Positions 39,691-52,036 of a stretch of DNA of 64,000 nucleotides are shown one piece after another. The notes beneath the pieces were generated by a model. It did no database searches and was not told the origin of the DNA. It saw nothing but the letters and a program-made list of their open reading frames with translations. Each line of letters opens with the position of its first letter. Within the stretch, counting starts at the first letter, position 1. The stretch is from Macrosoma leucophasiata (Eukaryota > Arthropoda > Insecta > Lepidoptera > Hedylidae): contig JAWQUS010000021.1 of assembly GCA_036365455.1 (NCBI GenBank), positions 20,830,001 through 20,894,000 on the forward strand, read 5' to 3'. The position numbers and the translations under genes are program-made.

Positions 39691-40813
39691 CAAATTGAAA
39701 TCTTACTTTACTTCAGATTTAATTAAAAGCAATCTATAACAGGTCTGGATAATTGTAGTTTCCACGGGTAAAGCGACCTACACGCGGGCGGAGCCGAAGG
39801 CTACAGCTAGTGTATTATAAGTGGCAAAATAGCATTATAATAACAACTGACGTTAGATCTTGCTAACAAAAATATCAAACAAAATATGTTGCTGCTGTAA
39901 TATACACGAGCATAGAGACAAAAGATTTTTCGTTTGACAATGTAACCTCCATTAAGATCTTTGATTGTATTAAGATCTTTTTATTTTCTTTTTATTTTGA
40001 TTAGTACATTACATTAGGAAGGAGACTTCGGCTTTCGGGTCTGTAGAGTTATCTCTTTCTTCGCACCTTGCCTATGTGAAATTTGTCGACCATTTTGAAC
40101 ATGTTTTGACCAATGCTAGACTATTTGTGCTTGCGTAGGCAGTTTGCAGAAGAGATAACGCTCAACGAAGTCAAAACTAGCCGACTATCTCTTTCCTAAA
40201 CTCGATGTGCAATATTTATTGAAGGGCACTGAAAGCAGATATCTAAGGCTAACGATGTGTTTTGCGTGGACCAGAAATTATGTACATAAAATTTCAATGA
40301 CTACATAAAATAAAAAAATACGCAGTTCTGATGGATTCGATACACGATACTTCGATACATTGAATCTAATTGTAATAAGAATGTTAAGTACTAAGCATTA
40401 GTCACTAAGCCCATGTAAACGAACCTCAACAGTAATGCCGTAATCAGGGTACGCCCCGATTATTAGATTAAGAATAGCTTATTATAGAAAGCCAGTGCCA
40501 TTCTAAGCACTAATTGAATTTGTGATTTGATGCTTACCCGTTTGCCGTCGAAATCCGCAATTTCGGGAATCCTATTATTATAATATTTATAATGTTACAA
40601 ATATTTAATATCAATGTTTGTTACGAACGACTGAACCGGTTTCAGTAGTACTGGACCGATTGTGTTGAAATTGGGAACCGTCTATATTAGTGACTCACAC
40701 AGACACCCGTAACAAAAACAAGTTAATATAAAACATAGGGTCACATAAACATGAGAAATAAAAAAAAGAATATTCCGTGAGATTGAACACGATAAGGAAT
40801 CAATGTTTTTTTA
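39691..40813. other. Spacer
   Basis: No gene or shared repeat is supported. The phrase near 39770-39800 (CGGGCGGAGCCGAAGGC then AGCTAGTG) is a dispersed-repeat edge. Confidence 0.35.
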
Positions 40814-41028
40814 ATACGTAACTTCACGCCTGTAATCTTCGAAGGGATAGGCAGAGGTATAGAATTCAAGCATACATGCGAACACCCACGATACGCCGGT
40901 TACATTTTGGCCCATGTAACAGGTAGCAAGCCTATTGACTTCTCTGGGTATATAACCAAACTTCGAGGTACGGAGAAACTTCCAGAAAATGGAAAAAACC
41001 CAATTGAATCAGTGATAAAGGTCGTCTA
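40814..41028 (-). repeat. Family A SINE, 5'-truncated
   Basis: In reverse it shows the tail ACGTAACTTCACGCC, GCCGGTTACATTTTGGCCCA and the body up to AACCCAATTGAATC. The tRNA head is absent. Confidence 0.85.
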
Positions 41029-41584
41029 TTTCGTCTTCCTCTTTATATTTCGGCATAACCTATAACAAGTCTAAGGTATGTATGACAACATTTGAAAACC
41101 TTCATCACCACAAGTAACCTTCGATCCATTTCCGTAAAATGAAGCCTGTAAATGAATAAACATTCAAGTCACAAAATCTAATAACCGTTTTCTGCAAAAC
41201 TGAACAGTTATTTATGCCGTGACCTTAAGGCTGTGCAAACACCGCACAATGGGAGCAAACGAAGATATTGTATTAATTCTCGAGCGGATTCGAAACGAAT
41301 ATTTAACATTACGATATTGAATTCGAATTTCAAATATCACACAAATATTCCCGTTTAGATACACGAACTAAATTAAAATGGTCGGTATCTACTGTAATAA
41401 TGTCTTTTGATAATGATGTTATCTATTACTTAGTCTTAGTCTAAACTGCAGTAATAGCAATACAACTACTTTATGTATTTTATCACGTCGTCATTAAAAT
41501 TTTGAACAGGGCAAATATCATTTTTGGCTTTCAGTGTAGTTAGGTGTACGTATACAGAAAATTGCTTATATTTAAGAAAATGAC
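41029..41584. other. Spacer
   Basis: No feature recognised. Confidence 0.3.
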
Positions 41585-42338
41585 CTCCCAAAATGCAAAA
41601 CGTGTCTCACAAATCACATAGTGTGCCACACATATTGCTATAAATCAACAGTAATAAATACAAAGCTGCACTTATTGCTATCCTCATTAAGCGCTCACTT
41701 TGCCCATACAAAATACGGCCTCCTGCTGTCCTTATCAAAGTGCGTCAGAGTCAAATTTGAATGTATCTCGAGCGAGACGAAGGTAAGATCACCGGGACCT
41801 GAGGTCTTAGAAATTCGTCTCATCTACTATTCCCCAGTGTTTATGTGGACGAAATAAATTCGATTAGTTTCTTAGCTTTTAATATTCTATCTAAAATTAA
41901 TTGGAAGTTGTTTTCAATCAAATTTTTGACACCAAAGGTATTTCGATTCTATACCGAAAATAATTTTTGACATTTGCTGTCTAGTTCCGTCACTAACGAC
42001 TAGTAGGTAAACATATCTTACAGTCTGTAAAGAAAAACAAACAATGCAAACAATATTTAGATTTTTGTAATTGCAGTGTTATTGCTCACCATATCAAGTA
42101 TTTACCCATAAAGAAAGACCCCCGCCGTCCTTATCAAAGTACATTTGATTCAAATGTGAATGTACCTTGATCAGGCCGTCCGAGATACATCGGTACGATC
42201 ACCCGGAAATGGGGCTTTAAATAACATGATTAATGTGAATTAATCTCATTTCCTCGGGCCTAGTTTTTTTGTGGACTAATGTACTTCATTTGGTGTAAGT
42301 ATCTTCCGTTTGTATTTTGGCATTTTTTTTTAACTTTT

Positions 42339-42440
42339 TGGCAGGTTTTCGCGAGCTTTTTTATTGCACCAGGTACATTAAGCGGACTTAATGCCATAAA
42401 GCATTCTCTACCAGTCGGCCTTGTGGTAGTGGAAACCATA
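42339..42440 (+). repeat. Dispersed-element fragment
   Basis: GCAGGTTTTCGCGAGCTTTT matches the Penelope-type end near 48181 and 53730. GCGGACTTAATGCCATAAAG with CATTCTCTACCAGTCGG resembles 50910-50945. Confidence 0.5.
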
Positions 42441-42723
42441 ATTTAGGGGATGCAACATAAAAAAAAAACATACAGAAACAGAAATCTGACAAAATGGACA
42501 ATAGAGAATCTTAATATCAAAAACATATTTGCAGCTTACTTAACGTTTTTCATTGAATTCCAATTTTTTTTGTCTTTTTTATTAGGCGAGAGGCGTAAGT
42601 GTTAAATGGTAAACTATTTTGTTTCTGACCCGAAAAACAGAAAGTCATTATTAACATTATGTAGATATGCCTATCCGTTGGTCTGTAAACCATTTAGGGG
42701 AAGACGATAGATATATTGTTAAC

Positions 42724-43310
42724 TAGCTGTGCCCGCGACTTCGTCTACGTGTTCAATATCTACCCGGACGAAGTCGTGGGCGCAGCTAGTATAAAAGTAG
42801 CATAAGTTACTCCTTATAACATCAGCTATCTGCCAGTGAAAGTCCCGTCAAAATCGGAGACACTCAAATTCTATGTATTTGTATGTAGTTATTTATGTAT
42901 GTATGGTTGTATGGAGATAAAAGTAGCCTAAGTTACTCCTTATCACATCAGCTATCTATCAGTGAAAGTCCCGTCAAAGTCGAAGACACTCCAATTCTTT
43001 TTATTTGTATGTAGGTATGTATGTATGGAGATAAAAGTAGCCTAAGTTAATCCTTGTTACATCAGCTACCTTATGGATGTATGGAGATAAAAGTAGCCTT
43101 AGAAATTACTCCTTATCACATCAGCTATCTGCCAGTGAAAGTCCCGTCAAAATCGGCCCAGCCGTTCCCAAGATTAGCCCCGCCAAACAGACAGACAGAC
43201 AAAAATTGTGAAAAATGTTGTTTTGGTATATGTACCGTGTATACATACATATGCGTTTAGTAAAAAGCGGTTATCTTAATATTACAAACAGACACTCCAA
43301 TTTTATTTAT
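42724..43310 (+). repeat. Family D with three internal units
   Basis: The terminal hairpin (CTAGCTGTGCCC to GGGCGCAGCTAG) is followed by three to four copies of a ~100-bp unit carrying AAGTAGCCTAAGTTACTCC and CAGTGAAAGTCCCGTC. It then has the (ACAG)n tract and the end AATTTTATTTATTT. It is the longest copy in the window. Confidence 0.75.
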
Positions 43311-43360
43311 TTCCATAATAAATCTATATACATACGCATGTATATAGATTTATTATGGAA
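43311..43360. repeat. Perfect 23-bp foldback
   Basis: 43311-43333 is the exact reverse complement of 43338-43360, with loop ACGC. It sits exactly at the right edge of the family D copy. Confidence 0.9.
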
Positions 43361-43444
43361 GCTACAATACAACATAAGACCTAAAAATTCTGTGAAAATT
43401 TTAAGCGTCTACATTATAGCGGTAGTAGAAATACATTATTTGTG

Positions 43445-43491
43445 AAAATGTTAGCTTTCTAGCTATCACTATTTATGAGATACAGCCTGGT

Positions 43492-43522
<31 letters not shown>

Positions 43523-44205
43523 AGACAGCGGAGGATTAGTTATCCGTAGGGTCCGTTTTTACCTATTAGGTACTAAACTCCCTAAAAGATAGAACTAAGA
43601 TACAGAATAGCTTGAAAGTATTCGATAAGATTCTTTAAATTGACGTAACTTTTTTATTTCTGAACCGATTCACATGAAACAAACACTAAATGTTAAGTGA
43701 AACTTTTAAATCGAATAAGCCGTTTCTGATATTAGCGTGCACAAACACACAGACAAACAGACATTTTTCCGGGATAAAAAGTACCCAGTGTTGTGTGCCA
43801 AAGGTTAAAGTATAATCATACCAAGTTTCATTGTAATCGGACCATTCGTTTTATGTGATGCTTGAACAGACAGACAAACAGACAGAGAAAAAATTTTCTA
43901 ATCACATATAAAAGATCAATGCTCATTTACTCGAATTAAACGACGATTGTTAAGTTATTCACAGATTTATTTTCACCAAGCCATTTCGTACAATTGACAA
44001 GTGTATAATCGATTACCCTCAATATCACATCACTTTTTGTAAAACGTCAAATAGACATTTCAAATGTTAAATGTTAAATATCTTGGCTAATTAACCTTAC
44101 ACATATTTGTGTTCGGTATTGATCTAATAACATCACCTGGTATTTATTTTTTCAATATTTTAAATGTACAGAATTTACACTTCTTCAGATTTATTATAAG
44201 TATAG
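43445..44205 (+). repeat. Family E LINE-like tail, forward copy
   Basis: It matches 691-1370 in reverse. It includes the (GACA)n tract, GGGTCCGTTTTTACC, GGGATAAAAAGTACCCAGTG and the end TTATTATAAGTATAGAT. Confidence 0.65.
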
Positions 44206-44530
44206 ATAACATCTCATTCCGATTTTCGTTATCGCATCTCATTAATCAGCTATAATTAATACAAAACTAGATTTAACAAATTATCAAGAAAAGGTTTTCC
44301 CCATTCAAAATACGGGACCATGGGTCTCATGTTTCGTCCGTACATTTAAGCAAAACGTAAATACATATTATCTAGAGTGGACCATCCCGCGAGACGAAGG
44401 TAAGCTCTTGGAATTGATGATGTAATTATTAATGCAAATTAATCTCATTTACTCGGGCTCAATTTTTTGTGGACGATTGTACTTCATTAGAATTGATTTC
44501 GTTTGTTCCTTAACTTTCAAGGTTCGAATT

Positions 44531-44984
44531 CAAAAAGATTATTTGTTACTTTGAGTGTCTAATGGCCAAATACTCAAACGTCTCTCAATTTTGAGCAATC
44601 TCTATTTCTATCGTTTGAACGTGTTTTATAAAGACAGAATACTTTTAAGTCCCACTTAGATTTAAGTGACGCTAAGTGAGTATTTGGCCGTAAGTTTGGT
44701 TTCATTACTGAAACTCAAAAAAATCATTTAATCACTTGGAAAGAATAGAATTTGCTTGTGATAGGTCAAATTACAAATATAAAATTAAAGCGAATAACAA
44801 CTGATACGTTGATTAATATGTCAAAGTAAACAAAATAAAATAAATAATAGTCCAAAAATACTTAATGATAAAAATAGGTATCAACAGAATGTTCCATACT
44901 TTCTTTCATTCACTGGCAGAGTTCCAAAGCCCACATTACTGAGAAAAACCTGCCAAAACAAAACTCTTACGTACTTAATATCTA
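44531..44984. other. Spacer
   Basis: No gene. The part around 44900-44960 resembles 5905-5970 in reverse. Confidence 0.35.
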
Positions 44985-45190
44985 TATTTGGAAGAAGTCA
45001 CCCACAGCTGGACACAAGCTGCTTCATAAGGGGGATGTACCATAGTCGCGACAAAATTACCATTCACAGCGATCGCCAAACTATGGCTGACTGCTATGGG
45101 AGCTGCTGCTCACCTTGCATTATTGCATACTACCGCCCTTACACTTACTTAAATTGCTTGACTGCCGTTGTTCAGCAGCTAATCAGAAGA
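44985..45190. repeat. Family H repeat, copy 2
   Basis: It is the same-orientation relative of 283-450; CCATAGTCGC, GAGCTGCTGCTCACCTTGC and TGCTTGACTGCCGTTGTTC align. Confidence 0.5.
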
Positions 45191-45366
45191 AGTAGACGAA
45201 GGTAAAAACGAATATGCATGAATGAGTCTACGACATTCTAAGATTCGTGTTTCATTTCCATTTTCTAGGTGTCAAGTCTGTTGATGCTGACTGGACACAT
45301 AAAATCAAACTTCTAGGTTTTTTAACCGACTTCAAAAAAGAGGAGTTTCTAAATTCGTCGCAATCT

Positions 45367-45463
45367 TTTTTTTATGCAATGACGGTGGCAAACAAACATG
45401 TATTTCATATGGATGTTGACTGCCGACTCAAAAATCAGAGGTCAAAATTCAGATGCGTTGCCA
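45367..45463 (-). repeat. Family B fragment
   Basis: It has the T-run then ATGCAATGACGGTGGCAAAC, followed by CAGAGGTCAAAATTCAGATG. The second half is missing. Confidence 0.75.
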
Positions 45464-46465
45464 AATTCTTCAGTCTTGCCAAGACTTCAGTCTTAGATAT
45501 TTTCTCTCTGTCATAGGAATAACAGGATCACAGTAGAGTAAATAGAGAAGGATTTTGCAATGAAAAAATCCTAATATGGGGATTGAAACCCGCACCTTGA
45601 GCTTAACATTAGTAGGCTATAATAGTCTACAAGTATCGAATAGTTCCGGTGCCTACCGCCTACGCTACTGGAAAAGTTTCATCACTTTCTTTGTCACTTA
45701 TAAATGAACAACCTTTGCGAATCGTATCAAATCTGAAAAAGAAAATAAATCTCCGTCTTTCGTTCCATAAAAACATCCCATATCTCACCCTTTCATTAAT
45801 GAGTGAGCGAGCAAACAAGTGATTTGTCATCCCCGTCCAGCTCGCCTCGTGATCCACTTTTATTGCGTCGGCTGCTGTTTGATTTGTCTCACACACACTT
45901 GTGTTGTGAACAAACACGTAAGTCGTGTGATGCTTGTCGATATTTGGGATCTGATTAGTATTAGATTCATTTGAATTTGCGTCCTGTATATTAAGGTCAT
46001 CTAAAAATGAAATTGGAATAACTCTCCTATCATAATTAACAACCTCAGTAGTCTAGTAGACTAATTGGGCAGTTGATTGTAGACAGTAAGAAAGAATGAA
46101 AGGAAACATTTATAAACACGAGATTTTCAAAAGATTACAAACATGTTTATATTTATATGAAAAAATAAATAATTAGCATCACGGCTGATCCAAAAGGAGA
46201 CAAAGAGCAGCTATATCAACTTCTTTCCTCTTTTAAAAACGAATCAGGAAGTAAAATTTGATCAATAATAAGTTATTGCGTGGTTTTTTTTTTTTCAATA
46301 AATAAAATTTCAGTAGTACGCTGCGGCTATAGATATTGGAATTTCCCTATTTCCGGCAGTTACCCAGAGACATCCTCGGCATTTGGCAGGGTGACCTGAG
46401 ACTATCACATTTTCTTGTTATCCCAGTGGACATTTTTGCATGAATGAAAACATTTACTTCTACTG
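45464..46465. other. Spacer
   Basis: A reversed tRNA-like scrap may lie at 45580-45680 (GGATTGAAACCCGCACC). The 85-codon minus frame at 45660-45917 has no domain I recognise. Confidence 0.3.
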
Positions 46466-46519
46466 ACGTATGTATGTGTGTATCTTCACGCCAGGTCCCT
46501 AACGGGGTAGGCAGAGAGT
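46466..46519 (-). repeat. Very short RTE-like LINE 3' end
   Basis: Only about 54 bp remain: GTATCTTCACGCCAGGTCCC, TAACGGGGTAGGCAGAGAGTG. It shows that the last ~50 bases suffice for recognition as an insertion of this family. Confidence 0.75.
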
Positions 46520-48179
46520 GTCGTCTGACGGATGTCTTTGGAAAAATACAGTCGAGATGAAATGTTTTCAAAAACTTTTTTGCTGCTGTGATCCACTTAA
46601 TTTCTCTAAGCCAGCCTTCTTTTGCCCAGTGTTTTGCAAGAAAAACCCCACTTACCAGCCATTTAAAGAATAACCGACTACTTTCTACAAAAACCAAGTT
46701 GTTTTTCTTCTAATGCCGCAAAGAAGCCAATGAAGCATTATGATCGCTAGAGTTCACGACAAAAAGAATCCTCGGTCGCCCACCGCCGACCTAATCTGTC
46801 GGGTAGTTAAGGAAAGATTAAGTACAACATAATTCAAGAGCCGCAAGACATTTAAATTAATAGTTTGAAGCGCGCCAAGAAACTGGAGCACCTTCAAGTT
46901 GAATGTTGTTTGCCGTACTTGTGGTATCGATTTTGATACAAACCATGTAATGGGTCGGAATATAATTGAATGAATAAATAGAATGGATGGAAATAAATGT
47001 TGCGTAATTATCTGGTTCGGTAGTTTATTGTTAGTTAAATTGTTAGAAATAGGAATAGGTTAGTAGGTAAATGGTGATTTTTTTGTTGTACATAAGAAAG
47101 GAACACATGGAACCCCTATACGATCACCCGTACGCGTTTGCCTGCATATCTATCTGTCTCAGCCAATTTGGCTTGCTACTATTGAGCCGAAAGAGTTTTG
47201 AATTTTACTAGAGGGCCATTTGGAGAGACATAACTACATAATTATTTGAACATATAAGAAGCTCGGCAGGATTGTAATGACCGAGATGTTCTGCACTCCA
47301 CGCTTACTATTAGGTAATGTGTCCGATAAACGGTAAAAGGAAAACCATTGCATAAAACATACCAAGCTAATCATGAACCAATTTCCATGCATGCATAATA
47401 TTTGTTTAATTGTTTGTCTACAACTTCAACTACAACGGTAATTATTTCAAAAGATATTACACAGACAACACCTGATGGTAAAATCGCATTCTTTGTTTAA
47501 GTGAGAACTTTAAAATAATGAACATTATTTAACTAAAGTTTATTAATTGAACGAGGAAGTGGGCGCGAGTAATACTCGTACCACTACACAACATCCGGAT
47601 TGCTCACCGCCGCCCCTCTGCTATTTACCGAGCTTATATGCAATCGACGTTAAAAGCAAACGATTGTGAGTCAGACTTGCACTTGAAATGTTTTGTTTAA
47701 ATATTTAATTATTTGTCATGGTTAATGTCTGATGGCTGGCATTTAGTAAATATTTTATAAAACTATCCGATAAAGATCGATAGATGAACTTTAGTGATAG
47801 ACTGAACTATGGATGAGCGACACTTTAATTAGCTCTAGAAATATGACAGTATAAAAAAAAACAACATGCTTACACTTACCCACTGCTCTACACTAGGTAT
47901 TGTTTGTGCCTCAGTGGGACACAATGAAAACACCTTTTGGTATCTTTTAAAACTATATTTCGATTAATTAAAGTAAAAGGTTTACAGAGACGTGTTCACT
48001 AGATTGCGGAATGTATAGCGAATAATTATGTTGAACTGTCGTCGGTAGTATAATAATAATTCGTTGCACTTTGCGTGCATAAAAATATCAGGCGTTAACA
48101 GGTATAACTTATATTGTAAGTGCCTTTGTACAATAGATACAATTTGCCCTTGTTTAATTAGTATCAAAATAACGTTTTC
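46520..48179. other. Long spacer
   Basis: No gene or shared repeat is supported. A GC-richer patch at 47555-47625 (CACCGCCGCCCCTCTGC) is isolated and has no open frame. Confidence 0.3.
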
Positions 48180-48325
48180 GCAGGTTTTCGCGAGCTTCAT
48201 ACATTGTAGAAATTATATTTGCGGATTTTATACCCGACGTTTTGGTCGCTTTGCTACCGTGGTCACGGGCTGAAGTTGAGAGTGTTGTATACGCGAGAAA
48301 ATCCGCAAATATAATTTCTCATAAT
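48180..48325. repeat. Mini Penelope-end foldback
   Basis: A 21-bp perfect inverted repeat (48209-48229 and 48298-48318) encloses CCCGACGTTTTGGTCGC and CCGTGGTCACGGGC, the same phrases as the ends of the Penelope-like element at 51.7-53.7 kb. GTTTTCGCGAGCTTCAT lies on its left edge. It is a small internally deleted derivative. Confidence 0.7.
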
Positions 48326-48471
48326 TATATCATAAGTATCAGAATGATTATACAGTTGAACAAGTTTTGTTAATTTTATCAAATTAAAAGCCTTTTTGTG
48401 ACAATTTGGAATAATATATATTTTTTGAGTTATTTAAGAAAACACATGAAAAATTACCTATTCTCGTTTAC

Positions 48472-48700
48472 TGGTGGTAGGGTTCCAGAGTTGGAGCTCG
48501 AGGGCGTAGGCACCACCGCATTACCTAGTCTAGTCTATCGGCCGCTAATTGCTAGTTTTGAGCACTGTTGTGTTCCGGTTAGATGGTAATGGATTGCCCA
48601 GTAATAACTTTTACAAAGACATAATAACTTAGGGCTCAGAGGCGGAGGCTCAGGTAACGCATCTGCATTTTGACGTCTAGTTTCTGTGTAGATTGTTACA
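48472..48700 (+). repeat. Family B copy
   Basis: It runs from CTGGTGGTAGGGTTCCAG through GGCACCACCGCATTACCTAG to GCATCTGCATTTTGACG, and lacks the A-tailed last ~50 bp. Confidence 0.82.
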
Positions 48701-49061
48701 TCAATAAAACCGAAGTGATTATAGAAAGTTTAAGGTATTTATATCACCTAGGATTTTTTTGAATTGTGTAGGACTCTTTTTGCGCGAGCCACTTTCACAC
48801 TTGGCTGTTTTATTTTTAATTGCCTACTCTGTGTATACAAGTCGTGTATCACAAATTGTTTCAAATATCTAAATTCAACCGGGTATGAGTTCAAAGTCAA
48901 AGGTATCACAAATTGCAAAATTAAATAAGTTGCCTCCAGCGCCCACTCCGCACGCGTGGGGGGGGGGAGATTTCAAAGCTTTCACGACTACTCAGTTACT
49001 CAATATGTTAAAGGTTCGCTATTATCCTATTAAATTTTACATTATTAATTTAACTGCTTAA
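48701..49061. other. Spacer
   Basis: A nine-G run lies at 48959-48967. Nothing else was seen. Confidence 0.3.
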
Positions 49062-49420
49062 ATTGTCTTGTGGTAGCAGGCGACTAATGTTGCGCTGGGG
49101 TCTTGGGTTCGATCCCCGGGTCGGGATATAAGAGATAAAATACTTTTATCCCTGGTGCGCTTGGATTTTTTCTGTCACTCAGAGTTTTGTAATATCACGT
49201 AATGCACCCAGATACATCAAAAGGGTCGCTTATTACCTTTCCTTGTCCTTTTGTTATATTTTGTCTATGAATTACACGAGGACTATAAAAATATGTAACA
49301 CGAGTATGATATTTAAGGTTACATTCGTAGTACGTAACCGGCGTATCGTGGGTGTTTGCATTTATGCTTGCATTTACCTCTGCCTACCCCTTCGGGGATT
49401 ACAGGCGTGAAACTGCGTTA
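49062..49420 (+). repeat. Family A SINE in two pieces
   Basis: The first piece (49066-49215) has a decayed tRNA head (GGTTCGATCCCCGGG) and body. The second (49332-49420) has the well-kept tail from GTAACCGGCG to TTACAGGCGTGAAA. The difference in decay suggests two insertions rather than one. Confidence 0.7.
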
Positions 49421-49849
49421 CATTCGTAGTGTTTTATAATATAGAACCCTGTATACATGAGCCGACTCGCACTTGGCCGGTTTCCTTACTAGTACTTCAA
49501 AGTAAGGTTTTGCCTGAATCGCACGTAGAGATGACAAACAAGATACATTAAAAAAAAAACAAAACTGAATAATAATGTACAGTAAAAGTTTTTGCCCATC
49601 ATAATATACATATAATACCGGTATTACCAAAGACCTCGTATTTTACCTTATTTTGCCTCAGCTACCATAATACTTTTTTAAGCAATTGAATGACTTGTTA
49701 CTTCTAAACCTTTTATGTTGTAACTCCAACAAATCCTTGTAAAAATTGCGACTACAAAAAAATTATAAGAAATACACAAAGCTAGTTGAAGAATAGGGGT
49801 AATGTGGGAGGGATCGGTTGGAAGGGAGGGGGGAGGGGGTGTTACAAAG
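49421..49849. other. Spacer
   Basis: A dispersed phrase CGCACTTGGCCGGTTT is at 49468-49483. No gene is supported. Confidence 0.35.
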
Positions 49850-50080
49850 CATTTTATTTCGAGTACTCTCAGTGATTCGCGTCACGCATCCACGCGGATT
49901 CATTTCGCCGGCCTTTTTATAATTTAATCTCGCGCCTTGTTACAATCAAAATGATAAAACAGCGCGCGCCGCCCGAATATTCATGAGGCGCGTGTCGGGT
50001 GCAGTGGGACGGATGGCCATGCTGCACGACTGATGGACGGATAAGTCCCTGCGTTGCGTGTAAGCCTAACGGCTTTTAGT
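49850..50080. other. CpG-rich patch
   Basis: From about 49875 to 50030 CpG is dense (CGCGTCACGC, CTCGCGCC, CAGCGCGCGCCGCCCG, GAGGCGCGTGTCGGG) in otherwise AT-rich DNA, with TTTTTATAATTTAA and a G-rich GGGAGGGGGG tract just upstream. No ORF is evident. It could be a promoter, enhancer or conserved element. Confidence 0.4.
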
Positions 50081-50810
50081 CAGAGTATTTTGATTTACTT
50101 TTTCGTATTTGATATAGATCATGTAAAAGAAGGTAATATTATAATATATGTACCTACCTATCTTAATTTTTATTAGAAAAAAGCAGTGTCATTCATTCAA
50201 TGAATAACAATCATCCTGTTCCATTGAACATTAGGCTCAGTAGTTTCGGAGACAAAGAGGATATATTATTTATATTTCCTGAAATAACTAAAAAATATTA
50301 TGTTTCAGAGAGACAGAATAAGATCCTATTTACACAATGTAATTTGTATTTTAAAGGTTTCAACCATTTTAAAAATAATTTATTAATGTTACACATCCTT
50401 ACTTGAGAATACAAACTTGCGCTAAATTGGAACTGGTCTTGTAGTTTTTAAGAATACAGGCTGTGACAGATAAACAGATAGACACACTAGTGTTCCTATG
50501 GGTTCCCTTTTATCTTTTTGAAGTCCAGAACCGTTATAATAAGAAGTTAAATTAATCCGCGCGTTACAAAAAATATAGCCACCCTATCCAATTAAGTTAT
50601 TGTGACTGTGCGCTCTTTCGCTTTGACATTTTAAATATTTGTTAAATGAGTTATAAAAATGCTGGACTCTACTTTAGAATAAAAAGTAGGTACTATAAAA
50701 GTATTTTTATTGTGGTCTGGAATATATTTCATAACTTTGTAGTTTTGTGAGAAGAAACCGCTTCTGTTATGTTAACAAGAAATTCTGGCTATCTGGTTTT
50801 ATAATTTTAC
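50081..50810. other. Spacer
   Basis: A 68-codon plus frame at 50200-50406 has no recognisable domain. Nothing else was seen. Confidence 0.3.
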
Positions 50811-50960
50811 TAGATGACCCGGCCACGCGTTGCTGTGGCTAAAGTTTTTGTTATATTTATTTATTCATTTATTTATTTATACTTTCAAGCACAAAAATGT
50901 AACATGAGGCGGACTTAATGCTAGGTAGCATTCTCTGCCAGTCAACCTTTGTTATACCTA
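50811..50960 (+). repeat. LINE-tail fragment
   Basis: GATGACCCGGCCACGCGTTG, a (TTTA)n stretch and GCGGACTTAATGCTAGGTAG with CATTCTCTGCCAGTC resemble the CR1-like tail scrap at 42385. Confidence 0.45.
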
Positions 50961-51667
50961 TATTACATTAAAGTAAACAATCTAAGAGGAACAATAAGAG
51001 AACATCAGTCACGGAGTCCACTATGCTATTTCACACAGATGGTATTTGTAAAAAAATTTGGTGATCTCCTTATTTGACTTTCTACTACTATAACCCTTTA
51101 GTACAATGAAATTATTTACGAACAAAGACGAAAATGTTGATGTTGATATACAAATTCACTGGATTGAGATTTGAAGGGGAAGTACGTTGAACACAATTAA
51201 TTAAAATGTTCTTACACTTGATATTAAGCAGAAATCAATAGGTACAAAATAAAAAAAATGGCGTCAACAACACGGAGTAGTTATGCTGTTTAAAAAAAAA
51301 AAAAATTATGCTGTTTAAATGTAGCTAATATGACATGTTTGTAGATTTACCATAGCAGCGCCATCTATTGATTACTTACTCAACCCAGTCGAAAGGTATC
51401 GACATCTGTTAGAATCATTTGGAGTTAACAGATAATTGTGACTGTCTAATAATAACAGACAAATAATTAGCAATAAATTAAAATTGCGACTATAATTTGA
51501 GATTTAAACTATCCTATCTCTCAAGTTGGATCGAACTGCACATGGTGTGCGAATTTTATTATAATCGGTTAAGTGGTTTAGGAGTCCATTGAGGACAAAC
51601 ATTGTGACACGAGATCTATATATATTAAGATTTAAAATAGAGATTACTAGTGTTAGAGCTTTTCAGG
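50961..51667. other. Spacer
   Basis: No gene. GCAGCGCCATCTATTG at 51356-51371 is also found beside the tRNA-like array and the Penelope-like element (GGCGCCATCTATCG). Confidence 0.35.
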
Positions 51668-51686
51668 TAATAATGACGAAGAAATG

Positions 51687-52036
51687 AAACTTGCGGATTT
51701 TCTCGCGTATACAACACTCCAAAACTTCTTACACCCGACGTTTCGGTCGCTTTCCAGCTCCCGTGGTCACGGGCAGACTAACTCGACGATGTTCAGCCTG
51801 ATCTTATATAGCTGAGACGAAACACAACCCTAGTGCGATGTAAATTACCAGTGGCGCCATCTATCGAAGAAATTACTGAAAACTACGTTGCCATGTCATG
51901 CTAGCGCCACCTGTTTCTGAGGAGTCTGGCATAACGGTCCGGATTCACGCAAAATTACTAACCATATCTCGTGGTTTTGCAGATTTACTAGTTTGGGATT
52001 TCAATTTGGATATAATGGGATCCCAATTCGTCGACA
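51687..52036 (-). repeat. Left inverted arm of the Penelope-like element
   Basis: It is the reverse complement of 53361-53711 with few differences. It includes CCCGACGTTTCGGTCGC and the hairpin CCCGTGGTCACGGG. Confidence 0.93.

Larger units (their letters stand above)
41585..44530 (+). repeat. Three diverged local repeat units
   Basis: Related ~260-bp units lie at about 41600-41880, 42060-42310 and 44220-44530. Recurrent landmarks are CCTTATCAAAGT, GAGACGAAGGTAAG, TGCAAATTAATCTCATTT with ACTCGGGC, and TTTTTGTGGAC followed by ATTGTACTTCATT. Unrelated family D and E elements have been inserted between units two and three. GACGAAGGTAAG in units one and three resembles a splice donor. No reading frame is conserved. 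Confidence 0.65.
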
